The position numbers and the translations under genes were made by a program. This document shows, piece by piece, positions 23,376 to 32,269 of a stretch of 46,813 bases of DNA; positions within the stretch are counted from its first letter, which is position 1; each line of letters starts with the position of its first letter. The notes under the pieces were generated by a model. It had not been told where the DNA came from, ran no database searches, and was given only the letters and a program-made list of their open reading frames with translations. Origin of the DNA: Geodermatophilus saharensis (GTDB lineage Bacteria > Actinomycetota > Actinomycetes > Mycobacteriales > Geodermatophilaceae); the NCBI RefSeq assembly GCF_900188205.1, contig NZ_FZOH01000014.1, positions 1-46,813 on the forward strand, read 5' to 3'.

Positions 23376-26300
23376 CTAGCGGCCGCGCAGGCCCCGCAGC
23401 GTGCGGACGGCGACCACCAGCTCGGGCAGCTCGTGCCGGTCGCCGGCGGCGATGTCGGCCAGCTGCGCGGCCGCGCGGCGCTGCGGGGCGTCCCAGCCGC
23501 CGACCCAGTCCGCCACCAGCCCGGCCGCGTCCGAGCCGCTCCGCCCGGACAGCACCTCCACGGCCAGCTCGGCCTGCTCGGCGGCGAGGTCGTCGCGCAG
23601 CGCGGCGCGCGCCATCGACGGCCAGCGCCGGTCCCGCGGCAGCGCGATGACCAGCTCGCGCAGCGGCACCAGCGACAGCCGGTCGGCCAGCTCCTGCGCC
23701 ACCCGCCCGACCAGCTCGATCGGCGCCCCCGTCCGCTCGGCGACGACGGCGAGGTCGAGTGCCGCGGGCAGCAGCGCCGCCGCGGCCAGCTCCCCGGCGA
23801 GGTCGGTGGGCACCCCGGCGGCGCGCAGCCGCTCGGCGCGCGCGGCGTAGGCGGCCGCCTCGTCGCCGAGCAGCCAGCCCGGCAGGCCCGCGCGCACCGC
23901 GGCCACCGGCGCGGCGAACCGCTCGGTCACGGCGGTGATGCCGACCGCCGGGCGACCGGCCAGCTCGGGCAGCCGCAACAGCCACCGGGCCGCCCGCTCG
24001 GCCAGGCGCGTCGCCTCGACCCGCAGCTCGACCTGCACCGGCGCGGGCACCCGGTTGTCCAGCGGCCGGACCGCGTCCCACAGCCGGTCGACCTCGAACA
24101 CCGCCCGGGCCACCGCGTGCGCCCGCACCACCGTGGCGAGGTCCAGGCCGGTCTCCTCGGCCAGCCGGAAGACCCCGGTCACCCCGGCGGTGTTCACCGC
24201 CCGGTTGGTCAGCGCCGTGGCGACGATCTCGCGGCGCAGCGGGTGGGTGTCGACCGCCGCGGGGAACCGCTCGCGCAGCGGCGCCGGGAAGTAGTCGCGC
24301 AGCAGGCGGGCCAGCGCGGGGTCGTCGGGCAGGTCGGAGGCCAGCACGGCGTCGTTGACCTCGAGCTTGGCGTAGGCCAGCAGCACCGACAGCTCCGGGC
24401 TGGTCAGCGCGTGCCCGTCCCGGCGCCGCTGGGCCAGGGCCCGGTCGTCGGGCAGCGCCTCCACCGCCCGCACCAGCCGGCCCGAGCGCTCGAGGTGCCG
24501 GATGAACCGCTCGTGCGCGTCGAGCAGGCTGCGCGCCCCGGCCACCTCGGCGGCCAGGGTGGCGTTCTGCGCGTGGTTGTCGGTGAGGACGGCGGTGGCG
24601 ACCTCGTCGGTCATCTCCTCCAGCAGCGCCGCCCGGCCCCCGGCGTCGAGCTGCCCGGCGTCGACCACCCCGTTGAGGGCGATCTTGATGTTCACCTCGT
24701 GGTCGGAGGTGTCCACGCCGGCGGAGTTGTCGATGGCGTCGGTGTTCACCCGGCCGCCGGCCAGCGCGTACTCGACCCGGCCCCGCTGGGTGAGGCCGAG
24801 GTTGCCGCCCTCCCCCACGACCCGCACCCGCAGCTGCCCGCCGTCGACCCGGACGGCGTCGTTGGCCTTGTCGCCGACGTCGACGTGGCTCTCGGTGGCC
24901 GCCTTCACGTAGGTGCCGATGCCGCCGTTGAACAGCAGGTCCACCGGCGCGAGCAGCACCGCCCGCACCAGCTCCGGCGGGGTGAGGGTGTCGACGTCGT
25001 CGTCGAGGCCCAGCGCGGCGCGCATCGGCTCGCTCACCGGGATCGCCTTCGCCGTGCGCGGCCACACCCCTCCCCCGGCGCTGATCAGCGTGGGGTCGTA
25101 GTCGGCCCACGACGAGCGCGGCAGGTCGAACAGCCGCCGGCGCTCGGCGAACGACGTCGCCGCGTCCGGGTCGGGGTCGACGAACACGTGCCGGTGGTCG
25201 AAGGCCGCCACCAGCCGGATGTGCTCGGACAGCAGCATGCCGTTGCCGAACACGTCGCCGGACATGTCACCGATGCCGACGACGGTGAAGTCCTGGCTCT
25301 GCACGTCGACGTCGAGCTCGCGGAAGTGGCGGGTCACCGACTCCCAGGCGCCGCGGGCGGTGATGCCCATGGCCTTGTGGTCGTAGCCCACCGAGCCGCC
25401 GGAGGCGAAGGCGTCGCCCAGCCAGAACCCGCGCTCGATGGCGACGGCGTTGGCGATGTCGGAGAACGTCGCCGTCCCCTTGTCGGCCGCGACGACGAGG
25501 TAGGCGTCGTCGCCGTCGTGCCGGACGACCCGCGGCGGGGGCTGCACCCGCCCGCCGACGATGTCGTCGGTGAGCGAGAGCAGGGCGCCGATGAACAGCC
25601 GGTAGCAGGCCTGCCCCTCGGCCTGGACCTCCTCGCGGGAGGCGCCCTCGGGGGGCGGGTTCCGGACGACGAAGCCGCCCTTGGCGCCGGTCGGGACGAT
25701 GACGGTGTTCTTGACCATCTGGGCCTTGACCAGGCCGAGGACCTCGGTGCGCAGGTCCTCGCGGCGGTCGGACCAGCGCAGCCCGCCGCGCGCGACGGCG
25801 CCGAAGCGCAGGTGCACGCCCATCACCCGCGGCGAGCTGACGAACACCTCGCGGGCCGGCCGCGGCTCGGGCAGGTCGGGGACGGCGTGCGGGTCGAGCT
25901 TGATCGCCAGCGGCCCGCCCGCGTAGTAGGTGGTGCGCTGGGTGGCGAGCACGGCGGCCAGCAGGCTGGTGAGCACGCGGTCGGCGTCGAGGGACTCGAC
26001 CCGGCCGATCGCCTCGCGCAGCGACGCGGCGAGGTCCTCCTGCCGGGCGGCGCGGCCGGCCTCGCGGTCGGGGGAGAAGCGGGTCTCGAACAGCGCGACC
26101 AGCCGGGCGACGACGTCGGGGTGCCCGGCCAGCACCGACTCGACGTAGGACATGCCGAAGGGCAGGCCGGCCTGGCGCAGCCACTGCACGTAGGCGCGCA
26201 CCACCGTGACCTGGCGCCAGTTCAGCCCGGCCAGCAGCACCAGCGCGCCCAGGCCGTCGTCCTCGGCGTCGCCGCGCCACACCGCCGCCACGGCCTCGGT

Positions 26301-28265
26301 GAACCGCTCGGGCAGCGAGCCGGGGAAGGGCAGCTCCCCGCCGGGCGCGGTCAGGCCGAAGTCGTAGATCCACGCCGGCCGGGCGCCGATCCGGTCGATC
26401 TCGTAGGGCCGCTCGTCGACGACGTCGACGCCCATGTGCTGCAGCACCGGCAGCACGTCGGAGAGCAGGAGCCGCTCCCCCACCCGGTAGACGGTCAACC
26501 GCGGCTCGGCGGCGTCGGCCCCCCGGGGACGGCGCAGCCGCAGGCCCAGCTCGCCCGGCGCGAGCGCGTCGAGGCGGGCGAGGTCCTCCACGGCCGTCGT
26601 CGCGGGGAAGTCGTCCTGGTAGGCGGCCGGGAAGGCGTCGGCCACCCGGGACAGCACCTGCTCGGCCTCGGCGCCGTACCGCTCGCCGAGGGCGTCGGCG
26701 AGGTCGTCGGTCCAACTGCGGGCGACGGCCGCCAGCTCCCGCTGCAGCAGGTCGGCGTCGACACCGGGCAGCGTGGGCGCACCGCCGCGGCCGACCGGGA
26801 CCCGCACGACGAAGTGCAGCCGCGTGAGCACCGACTCGGTGGAGTAGGCGCTGAACTCGATCTCGCGGCCGCCGAGCCGGGACAGCAGGATCTGCTGCAT
26901 CGCCAGCCGGACCTCGGTCGTGTAGCGGTCGCGCGGCACGTAGACCAGCGCCGACCAGAACCGGTCGTAGGGGTCGCGGCGCAGGAACAGCCGGGTCCGG
27001 CGGCGCTCCTGCAGGTGCAGCACCGCCATCGCCACGGGCAGCAGCTCGCCGGCGGAGGCCTGGAACAGCTCGTCGCGCGGGAGGGTCTCCAGCACGCCGA
27101 CGAGCTCCTTGCCGGTGTGGCTGTCGGCCGGCACGCCGGAGCCGGCCACCACCTCCTCGACCCGGCGGCGCACCAGCGGCACGTCGCGCACGCCGGTCGC
27201 GGCGGCGGTGGTCGGGAACAGCCCGACCAGGCGGTGCTGGCGGGCCGGGCCGCCGTCGGGGCCGGGGAGGGTGACCGCGACGAGGTCGAGCCAGGCGCGC
27301 CGGTGCACGGTGGAGCGGATGTCGGCCTTGGTGACGGTCACCAGCGCCGGTCCCAGCGGCCCGGCGGCCTCGGGCAGGGCCGCGGCGGTGTCGCTGCGCA
27401 GCACCCCCAGCCCGGACCCGGGGACGGCGCGCACCGTCGTCCCGACCTCCACCTCGCGGGCGCCGAGCAGCACGAGGTTGCCGTCGGCCAGCCAGCGCAG
27501 CAGCGCGGCGACCTCGGCGGGGTCGTCGGCGGGGTCGGCGGTGTCGAGGGTGCCGATCTCCTCGAGCCGGGTGGCCAGCTCCAGCGCGCGGGCGGCGATG
27601 CGGGGGGCATCCTCGTCGACCGCCCGGACGTCGGCCAGCACGGTGCGCAGCCCGGCGACCAGGTCGTCGGCGGCCTCGTCGTCGAGCGGGCCGTCGAGCA
27701 CCACGGCCATCCACGACTCGGCCAGCGCGTCGGGCCCGCAGTCGGCGACCTCGGTGCCGCCGCTGTTGCAGAAGGCGCGCAGCCCGCCGGAGACGTCGCG
27801 GCGGACCACCACCACCGGGTGCACCACGTGCTGCAGGCCCACGCCCTGGCGGACCACCTCGGCGGTGACCGAGTCGACGAGGAAGGGCATGTCGTCGGTG
27901 ACGGTGAGCAGCAGGCGGCGGCCGTCGTCGAGCCGCTCGACGACGACGGTCGCGGCGCCCTGCGCGCGGACGGCGGCCACCCGCAGGTGGCGCAGCGCCA
28001 GCGCGGCGAGGTCGGCCGGTGCGTGGCCGAGGACCTCGGCGGCCGGCTCGCTCCAGTAGTAGCGCTGCAGCAGCGCCGGGAGGTCGGTGAGGCCGCAGCC
28101 GGCCGGGAGTCCCGGCCCCTCCTCGAGGGTGTCGGCAGCGACGGCGGCGGCCTCGGTCAGCAGTGCCCGTTTGCGGTCGTTGGCCGCCTCGAGGGCGACC
28201 AGTCCGGGCGGGACCTCGTCCTCCGGTCGGCCGGGGACGACGGTGTCCACGGCGTTGGTGCTCAT
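23376..28265 (-). CDS. gdh: NAD-dependent glutamate dehydrogenase, large (180-kDa) class
   Basis: Interconverts glutamate and 2-oxoglutarate plus ammonium with NAD. At 1629 residues it has the expected length of the large class found in Streptomyces and Mycobacterium. The N-terminal half contains ACT-like regulatory regions (for example VTDDMPFLVDSVTAEVVRQG). The catalytic core, about residues 780-1200, has KAQMVKNTVIVPTGAKGGF with the substrate Lys region, GIGDMSGDVFGNGM, and GEGGNLGLTQRGRVEYA. The ATG at 28265 has no ribosome site, and a promoter lies only 8 bases upstream, so translation is probably leaderless. No truncation is seen. Large enzymes of this class are generally regulated by allosteric effectors and, in mycobacteria, by GarA; garA is not in this window. 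Confidence 0.96.
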   Translation of the reverse strand: MSTNAVDTVVPGRPEDEVPPGLVALEAANDRKRALLTEAAAVAADTLEEGPGLPAGCGLTDLPALLQRYYWSEPAAEVLGHAPADLAALALRHLRVAAVRAQGAATVVVERLDDGRRLLLTVTDDMPFLVDSVTAEVVRQGVGLQHVVHPVVVVRRDVSGGLRAFCNSGGTEVADCGPDALAESWMAVVLDGPLDDEAADDLVAGLRTVLADVRAVDEDAPRIAARALELATRLEEIGTLDTADPADDPAEVAALLRWLADGNLVLLGAREVEVGTTVRAVPGSGLGVLRSDTAAALPEAAGPLGPALVTVTKADIRSTVHRRAWLDLVAVTLPGPDGGPARQHRLVGLFPTTAAATGVRDVPLVRRRVEEVVAGSGVPADSHTGKELVGVLETLPRDELFQASAGELLPVAMAVLHLQERRRTRLFLRRDPYDRFWSALVYVPRDRYTTEVRLAMQQILLSRLGGREIEFSAYSTESVLTRLHFVVRVPVGRGGAPTLPGVDADLLQRELAAVARSWTDDLADALGERYGAEAEQVLSRVADAFPAAYQDDFPATTAVEDLARLDALAPGELGLRLRRPRGADAAEPRLTVYRVGERLLLSDVLPVLQHMGVDVVDERPYEIDRIGARPAWIYDFGLTAPGGELPFPGSLPERFTEAVAAVWRGDAEDDGLGALVLLAGLNWRQVTVVRAYVQWLRQAGLPFGMSYVESVLAGHPDVVARLVALFETRFSPDREAGRAARQEDLAASLREAIGRVESLDADRVLTSLLAAVLATQRTTYYAGGPLAIKLDPHAVPDLPEPRPAREVFVSSPRVMGVHLRFGAVARGGLRWSDRREDLRTEVLGLVKAQMVKNTVIVPTGAKGGFVVRNPPPEGASREEVQAEGQACYRLFIGALLSLTDDIVGGRVQPPPRVVRHDGDDAYLVVAADKGTATFSDIANAVAIERGFWLGDAFASGGSVGYDHKAMGITARGAWESVTRHFRELDVDVQSQDFTVVGIGDMSGDVFGNGMLLSEHIRLVAAFDHRHVFVDPDPDAATSFAERRRLFDLPRSSWADYDPTLISAGGGVWPRTAKAIPVSEPMRAALGLDDDVDTLTPPELVRAVLLAPVDLLFNGGIGTYVKAATESHVDVGDKANDAVRVDGGQLRVRVVGEGGNLGLTQRGRVEYALAGGRVNTDAIDNSAGVDTSDHEVNIKIALNGVVDAGQLDAGGRAALLEEMTDEVATAVLTDNHAQNATLAAEVAGARSLLDAHERFIRHLERSGRLVRAVEALPDDRALAQRRRDGHALTSPELSVLLAYAKLEVNDAVLASDLPDDPALARLLRDYFPAPLRERFPAAVDTHPLRREIVATALTNRAVNTAGVTGVFRLAEETGLDLATVVRAHAVARAVFEVDRLWDAVRPLDNRVPAPVQVELRVEATRLAERAARWLLRLPELAGRPAVGITAVTERFAAPVAAVRAGLPGWLLGDEAAAYAARAERLRAAGVPTDLAGELAAAALLPAALDLAVVAERTGAPIELVGRVAQELADRLSLVPLRELVIALPRDRRWPSMARAALRDDLAAEQAELAVEVLSGRSGSDAAGLVADWVGGWDAPQRRAAAQLADIAAGDRHELPELVVAVRTLRGLRGR

Positions 28266-28273
28266 GTACAGCG

Positions 28274-28302
28274 AAACTACTGCGGCTGCGGGCGTGCGTC
28301 AG
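28274..28302 (-). promoter_or_regulatory. Predicted leaderless promoter of gdh
   Basis: On the minus strand CTGACG (28302-28297), a 17-base spacer and TAGTTT (28279-28274) precede the gdh ATG by eight bases. A transcript start at or next to the A of ATG would follow, giving a leaderless message. The absence of any purine-rich ribosome site before this ATG agrees. Confidence 0.6.
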
Positions 28303-28334
28303 CGGGAGGTCACCCGACCGGCGCGCCGCGGCGC

Positions 28335-28712
28335 TCAGCCGCGGTCGAGCACCTGGTCGGCGGCCCACCCGACGACGGCGAGCACCAGGCCGCCGAGGAC
28401 CGCGGTGCCGAAGCCGTCGACCGACAGCCGGTCCGACAGCGCCGCGGTGATCCCGAGCAGCGCCGCGTTCACGACCAGCAGGAACAGCCCGAGGCTGAGC
28501 AGGATCGCGGGGAAGGAGAGGAGGCGCAGGATCGGCCCGACCACGGCGTTGACCACGGCGAAGACGAGCGCCACCCAGAGGAACGTGCCGCTCACGCCGA
28601 GGGCGCCGTTCTCGTTGCCCTCGATCTGGATGCCGGGCAGCAGCCGCGTGAGGCCGTAGAAGGCCAGGGCCATGACGACGACCTTGAGCGCGAACCTGAT
28701 CACGGCGGCCAC
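28335..28712 (-). CDS. Phage-holin-family small membrane protein
   Basis: A 125-residue protein with four membrane segments, matching the Phage_holin_4_2/YvlD-like family of chromosomal membrane proteins of unknown function. Typical features are TRLLPGIQIEG after the first helix, VNAVVGPILRLLSFPAILLSLGLF, and a closing VLGGLVLAVVGWAADQ. The family name is historical; there are no phage genes nearby. The GTG at 28712 has GGGAG ten bases upstream; a GTG at 28703 is an alternative. The stop is 32 bp upstream of the gdh promoter region on the same strand. Confidence 0.75.
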   Translation of the reverse strand: MAAVIRFALKVVVMALAFYGLTRLLPGIQIEGNENGALGVSGTFLWVALVFAVVNAVVGPILRLLSFPAILLSLGLFLLVVNAALLGITAALSDRLSVDGFGTAVLGGLVLAVVGWAADQVLDRG

Positions 28713-28745
28713 GCTAGCGGCGCTCCCTGGGAGTCCCCCGCTCCC

Positions 28746-28793
28746 GTCGTCTCTAGCGCTGTCTCGGGTCGGCGCCAGAGAGCCGTAGACGAC
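28746..28793. repeat. Imperfect inverted repeat related to the 21370 hairpin
   Basis: The outer arms GTCGT/ACGAC and inner arms at 28751-28759 and 28772-28780 (8 of 9 paired) form a bulged hairpin. The 17 bases at 28777-28793 match the right arm of the hairpin at 21399-21415 at 15 positions. It lies between divergent genes, so it is not an obvious terminator. Confidence 0.45.
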
Positions 28794-28806
28794 CCACGAC
28801 ACCCCT

Positions 28807-28834
28807 CCCGTGCACTTCCGCGGAAGTGCACGGG
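28807..28834. repeat. 28-bp perfect palindrome
   Basis: The sequence is its own reverse complement across all 28 bases, centred between 28820 and 28821 on CCGCGG. It lies in the divergent gap between the holin-like and AAA-ATPase genes. Eighteen bases of it recur at 14033-14050. It could be an operator, a replication or recombination mark, or a dispersed intergenic repeat. Confidence 0.7.
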
Positions 28835-28904
28835 TCACGACACGCCCTCGCCGGCTCTACCGGTCTCTACCCCACCGGCTAGACGGGGCCATACGGTGCT
28901 CGAC

Positions 28905-30101
28905 GTGGACCCCGTGCGGAACCCCTACGCCCCGGGCGCCGGCCAGCGGCCACCCGAGCTGGCCGGCCGCGACGACGAGCTGTCGGCCTTCGACGTCGTC
29001 CTGGAGCGGATCGCGCGCGGCCGCCCGGAGCGCTCGCTGGTGCTCACCGGGCTGCGCGGGGTCGGCAAGACCGTGCTGCTCAACCAGCTGCGCTCGGCGG
29101 CGATCGGCCGCGGGTGGGGCACCGGGAAGATCGAGGCGCGGCCGGACCAGTCGCTGCGCCGGCCGGTGTCCTCGGCGCTGCACATGGCGCTGCGCGAGCT
29201 GCGCCACCCCGACCAGGAGTCGATGGACGCCGTCCTCGGCACCCTCAAGGCCTTCGCCCAGCGCGGGGCGGGCGGGGACGGCACGGCCGCGAAGGTGCGC
29301 GACCGCTGGCAGCCGGGCATCGACGTCCCTGCCACCACCGGCCGGGCCGACTCCGGCGACATGGAGATCGACCTCGTCGAGCTGCTCACCGACGCCGCCG
29401 GGCTGGCCGCCGACGTCGGCCGGGGCATCGCGCTGTTCGTCGACGAGATGCAGGACGTGCAGGCCGCCGACGTGTCGGCGATCTGTGCCGCCTGCCACGA
29501 GCTGTCCCAACAGGGCGCGCCGCTGATCGTCGTCGGCGCGGGGCTGCCGCACCTGCCGGCGGTGCTGTCGGCGTCGAAGAGCTACTCCGAGCGGCTGTTC
29601 CGCTACCTGCGCATCGACCGGCTCGACCGGCCCGCCGCCGACCGCGCGCTGCTGGCCCCGGCCGAGCGCGAGGAGGTCACCTTCGAGCCGGCCGCGCTCG
29701 ACGCCCTCTACGACGCCGCCGACGGCTACCCCTACTTCGTGCAGGCCTACGGCAAGGTCACCTGGGACGTCGCGGCCGCCTCCCCCATCACCGCCGGCGA
29801 CGTCGCGATGGCCGCGCCGATGGCCGAGGCCGAGCTCGCCGTCGGGTTCTTCGGGTCGCGCTACGACCGCGCCACCCCCGCCGAGCGCGAGTACATGCAC
29901 GCGATGGCCGAGCTCGGCGGCCCGGCCGGTGCCCCGGTGGCGACGTCGGAGGTGGCCGCGACGCTGGGCCGCAAGCCGGCGTCGCTGTCCCCCGCGCGCG
30001 ACTCGCTGATCAAGAAGGGGCTGGTCTACTCCGCCGAGCGCGGCCAGATCGCCTTCACCGTTCCCCACTTCGGCCGCTACCTGCTGCGCCACCCCGACTG
30101 A
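28905..30101 (+). CDS. AAA ATPase with C-terminal winged helix (Orc1-like/COG1672 type)
   Basis: A P-loop ATPase of unknown role. From the GTG at 28905 it has 398 residues. Walker A is GLRGVGKTVLL (residues 49-59, K55) and Walker B is IALFVDEMQDV (D180, E181). The C-terminal 70 residues look like a winged helix (VATSEVAATLGRKPASLSPARDSLIKKGLVYS...), which suggests DNA binding. Such ATPases are widespread as single genes in actinobacteria, and some belong to mobile or defence loci, but nothing next to this one supports that. GTGs at 28896 and 28914 are alternative starts. The gene ends at a bidirectional hairpin. Confidence 0.82.
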   Translation: MDPVRNPYAPGAGQRPPELAGRDDELSAFDVVLERIARGRPERSLVLTGLRGVGKTVLLNQLRSAAIGRGWGTGKIEARPDQSLRRPVSSALHMALRELRHPDQESMDAVLGTLKAFAQRGAGGDGTAAKVRDRWQPGIDVPATTGRADSGDMEIDLVELLTDAAGLAADVGRGIALFVDEMQDVQAADVSAICAACHELSQQGAPLIVVGAGLPHLPAVLSASKSYSERLFRYLRIDRLDRPAADRALLAPAEREEVTFEPAALDALYDAADGYPYFVQAYGKVTWDVAAASPITAGDVAMAAPMAEAELAVGFFGSRYDRATPAEREYMHAMAELGGPAGAPVATSEVAATLGRKPASLSPARDSLIKKGLVYSAERGQIAFTVPHFGRYLLRHPD

Positions 30102-30105
30102 ACCG

Positions 30106-30128
30106 CTGCCCCGGGATCACCGGGGCAG
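30106..30128. terminator. Hairpin between convergent genes
   Basis: Perfect nine-base arms CTGCCCCGG and CCGGGGCAG surround a five-base loop. The structure spans the 15-bp gap between the AAA ATPase and hydrolase stops and includes the last codons of the hydrolase gene. Confidence 0.6.
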
Positions 30129-30929
30129 GAGGAAGGCGTTCACGTCCGCGGCGACGTCCTCGGGGCGTTCCCAGTTCGGGCAGTGTCCGGTGTCGGGGTA
30201 GACCCGCAGGCGCGCGTCCGGGAGTGCGGCGACGAGCCGGTCCTCCTGGCCCCGGTCGAACAACGCGTCCGCCTCGCCCCAGAGCACCAGCGTGGGCGCG
30301 GTCACGTCGCCGAGCCGGTCGCGGTCGCGGGAGTGCGCGAGCCCCTCCCAGACGTCCCGGAAGACGTGCGCCGGCGCCTTGCGGCTCTCGGCCACGATCG
30401 CGTCGAAGAAGTCCGGCGGGAGGGGGCGGTGGACCGTGCCGGCCTGGAACTCCCGGGCGAACTCCACCGGGACCGGGTCGGGCAGGTCGGCGATCGCCGA
30501 CCGGACCTCCCGGACCAGCCCGTCGCCCATCCGGTCGGCCGCGCCCATCAGCACCATCCGGTCGACGCGGTCGGGGTGCTCCTGGGCCGCGCGGCGGACC
30601 ACGAAGGTGCCGAAGGAGTGGCCCACCAGGTGCGCCCGTCCCACGCCGAGCACGTCGCAGAGGGCCACCACGTCGTCGGCGAACGCGTCGAGGTCGTAGC
30701 CGGTCGCGGGGTGGTCGGAGTCCCCGAACCCGCGCTGGCTGTGGGCGACGGCGTGCAGCCGCGGGTCCAGGTGCGGGAGCACGCGGCTCCAGGAGAACCA
30801 CGAGTCCGGCCAGCCGTGGACGAGGACGACCACCGGGCCGGCCGGGTCCCCCTGCTCCACGGCGTGCACCCGCAGTCCCCCCGGGAGGAGGACGGTGCGG
30901 TGGCGGAGCGTCTGCGTCGTCCCGGACAC
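30117..30929 (-). CDS. Alpha/beta hydrolase (epoxide hydrolase/dehalogenase-like)
   Basis: A 270-residue soluble hydrolase. It has the oxyanion motif VHGWPDSW, the nucleophile elbow GHSFGT (Ser, so an esterase-like or C-C hydrolase mechanism rather than the Asp of epoxide hydrolases and dehalogenases), a late acid in WGEADALF, and the His in DTGHCPNWE. The substrate is unknown. The GTG at 30929 follows AGGGGG by four bases. The coding frame is open upstream, but that part lacks a ribosome site. It converges on the AAA gene and is not clearly in an operon. Confidence 0.87.
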   Translation of the reverse strand: MSGTTQTLRHRTVLLPGGLRVHAVEQGDPAGPVVVLVHGWPDSWFSWSRVLPHLDPRLHAVAHSQRGFGDSDHPATGYDLDAFADDVVALCDVLGVGRAHLVGHSFGTFVVRRAAQEHPDRVDRMVLMGAADRMGDGLVREVRSAIADLPDPVPVEFAREFQAGTVHRPLPPDFFDAIVAESRKAPAHVFRDVWEGLAHSRDRDRLGDVTAPTLVLWGEADALFDRGQEDRLVAALPDARLRVYPDTGHCPNWERPEDVAADVNAFLLPR

Positions 30930-31121
30930 GAGGCCCCCTGAGGAGTCCGCCCCGTACACGCCCACGGTAGGCCCGTGGCCGCCGGCCGGGAACCGGTCCC
31001 GCGGCGGGCCGGCGTCCGGAGGAGGACGCGGACCGGCTCGTGACCGCGTCCTGTGCACGGAGCGCGCCCGGGTGGGGCCCGTGACGACGACAGGTGCACG
31101 AACCGCACCCGGAGCGAGCGC

Positions 31122-32138
31122 TCAGCGGACGAGGACCAGCTTGGTCGCCGGCTGCAGCCACACCTCCGCGGCGTCGGCGAACGGCGCGGTCGTCGTGGGG
31201 ACGGCGAGCGGGTCGAACACCCCCGACGCGGCGAGCGCGAGGACCTCGGGCAGGTGCCGCCGGGAGTCGGCGCGGGACAGGTGCACGGTGATCCCGCGCG
31301 TGTACATCTCCAGCAGCGGCAGCGCCGCCTCGCCGAACACGATGCCGACGACGGTCAGCAGCCCCTGGTCCTCCGTCGAGCGCACCGCGCAGGCCAGGCC
31401 GGCCGGGTCGGCGGTGCCGTCGACCACCACCTCCGCCCGGTCGAACCGGCGCGGCCAGTCCCCGTCGAGCCGGGTGACCGCGGCGCCCAGCCCGGCCGCC
31501 GCCGCGCAGCGCGGCCCGTCCCGGTCGACGTAGCGCACCCGCCCGGCGCCGAGGGCACCGGCGAGCGCGACGGCGTAGAGCCCGATGGAGGGGACCGCGC
31601 CGGCCAGCACCAGCACCTCGGCCCCGGGCCGCTCGCGCAGCTGCGGCCCCACGGTGCGCCAGGCGTCGACGGCGTTGTCCGGCAGCGTCGCCAGCGCCAC
31701 GTCCGGCAGGCCCTCCGGCGCGGGGAGCAGCGCGTGGTCGGCGTGCGGGACGGCGAGCAGGTCGGCGACCGCCCCGCCGTGACCTCCCCCGCGCTCGCCG
31801 AACCCGTACGCCGCGCCGGCCGGGGCCCGGTACGTGGTGCACGCCACGGGGCGCCCGGCCCGGCACGGCCGGCAGGAGCCGCAGGAGACCTGGAACGGCA
31901 CGCTCACCCGCGCCCCGGGCCGCAGCGCGACGTCGGCACCCACCTCGACGACCTCGGCCACCAGCTCGTGACCGACGGGGATCGGGCCGGGGAAGAGCCC
32001 GAGCGCCACCATCGGCGCGTCGAGGTCGCAGCGCGCCACTGCCAGCGGCCGGACGAGGGCGCCGTGCGGCTCGACCCGCGGGTCGGGCACCTCCTGCCAC
32101 GCGACCCGGCCGGGGGCGGTGGAGACGAGGGCGCGCAC
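31122..32138 (-). CDS. Zinc-dependent alcohol dehydrogenase (MDR superfamily)
   Basis: Oxidises or reduces an alcohol/aldehyde pair with NAD(P). The 338-residue protein has catalytic-zinc ligands C37, H57 and E58 (GHELVAEV) and a complete structural-zinc set C86, C89, C92 and C100 (CGSCRPCRAGRPVAC). The nucleotide-binding region starts around VLVLAGAVPSIGLYAVALAGALGA, where the usual GxGxxG is altered to AGAVPSIG. That may shift cofactor preference. The GTG at 32138 is the first start in the frame; its ribosome site is poor. It is divergent from the ZIP transporter gene. Confidence 0.87.
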   Translation of the reverse strand: MRALVSTAPGRVAWQEVPDPRVEPHGALVRPLAVARCDLDAPMVALGLFPGPIPVGHELVAEVVEVGADVALRPGARVSVPFQVSCGSCRPCRAGRPVACTTYRAPAGAAYGFGERGGGHGGAVADLLAVPHADHALLPAPEGLPDVALATLPDNAVDAWRTVGPQLRERPGAEVLVLAGAVPSIGLYAVALAGALGAGRVRYVDRDGPRCAAAAGLGAAVTRLDGDWPRRFDRAEVVVDGTADPAGLACAVRSTEDQGLLTVVGIVFGEAALPLLEMYTRGITVHLSRADSRRHLPEVLALAASGVFDPLAVPTTTAPFADAAEVWLQPATKLVLVR

Positions 32139-32269
32139 GTCAGGCCCGGGACGGCGGCGCGGGCACGGCGTCGGTCACGGGCACGGCGGTCTCCTCGGCG
32201 GCGGGAACGGTCGGCACGGGAACTGTGCCGGTGGGCACCGGACCGCGTCGACGGTTGGAGAGAGCAACG

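Noticed and set aside
28335..28712. A prophage signal from the holin-family name
   Set aside because: The family is chromosomal and widespread; no other phage gene is present.
23433..30101. A plus-strand open frame of more than 2000 codons running across gdh and the AAA ATPase gene
   Set aside because: Only its last 398 codons (from 28905) encode a recognisable protein. The rest is antisense to glutamate dehydrogenase and is open merely because of high GC content.
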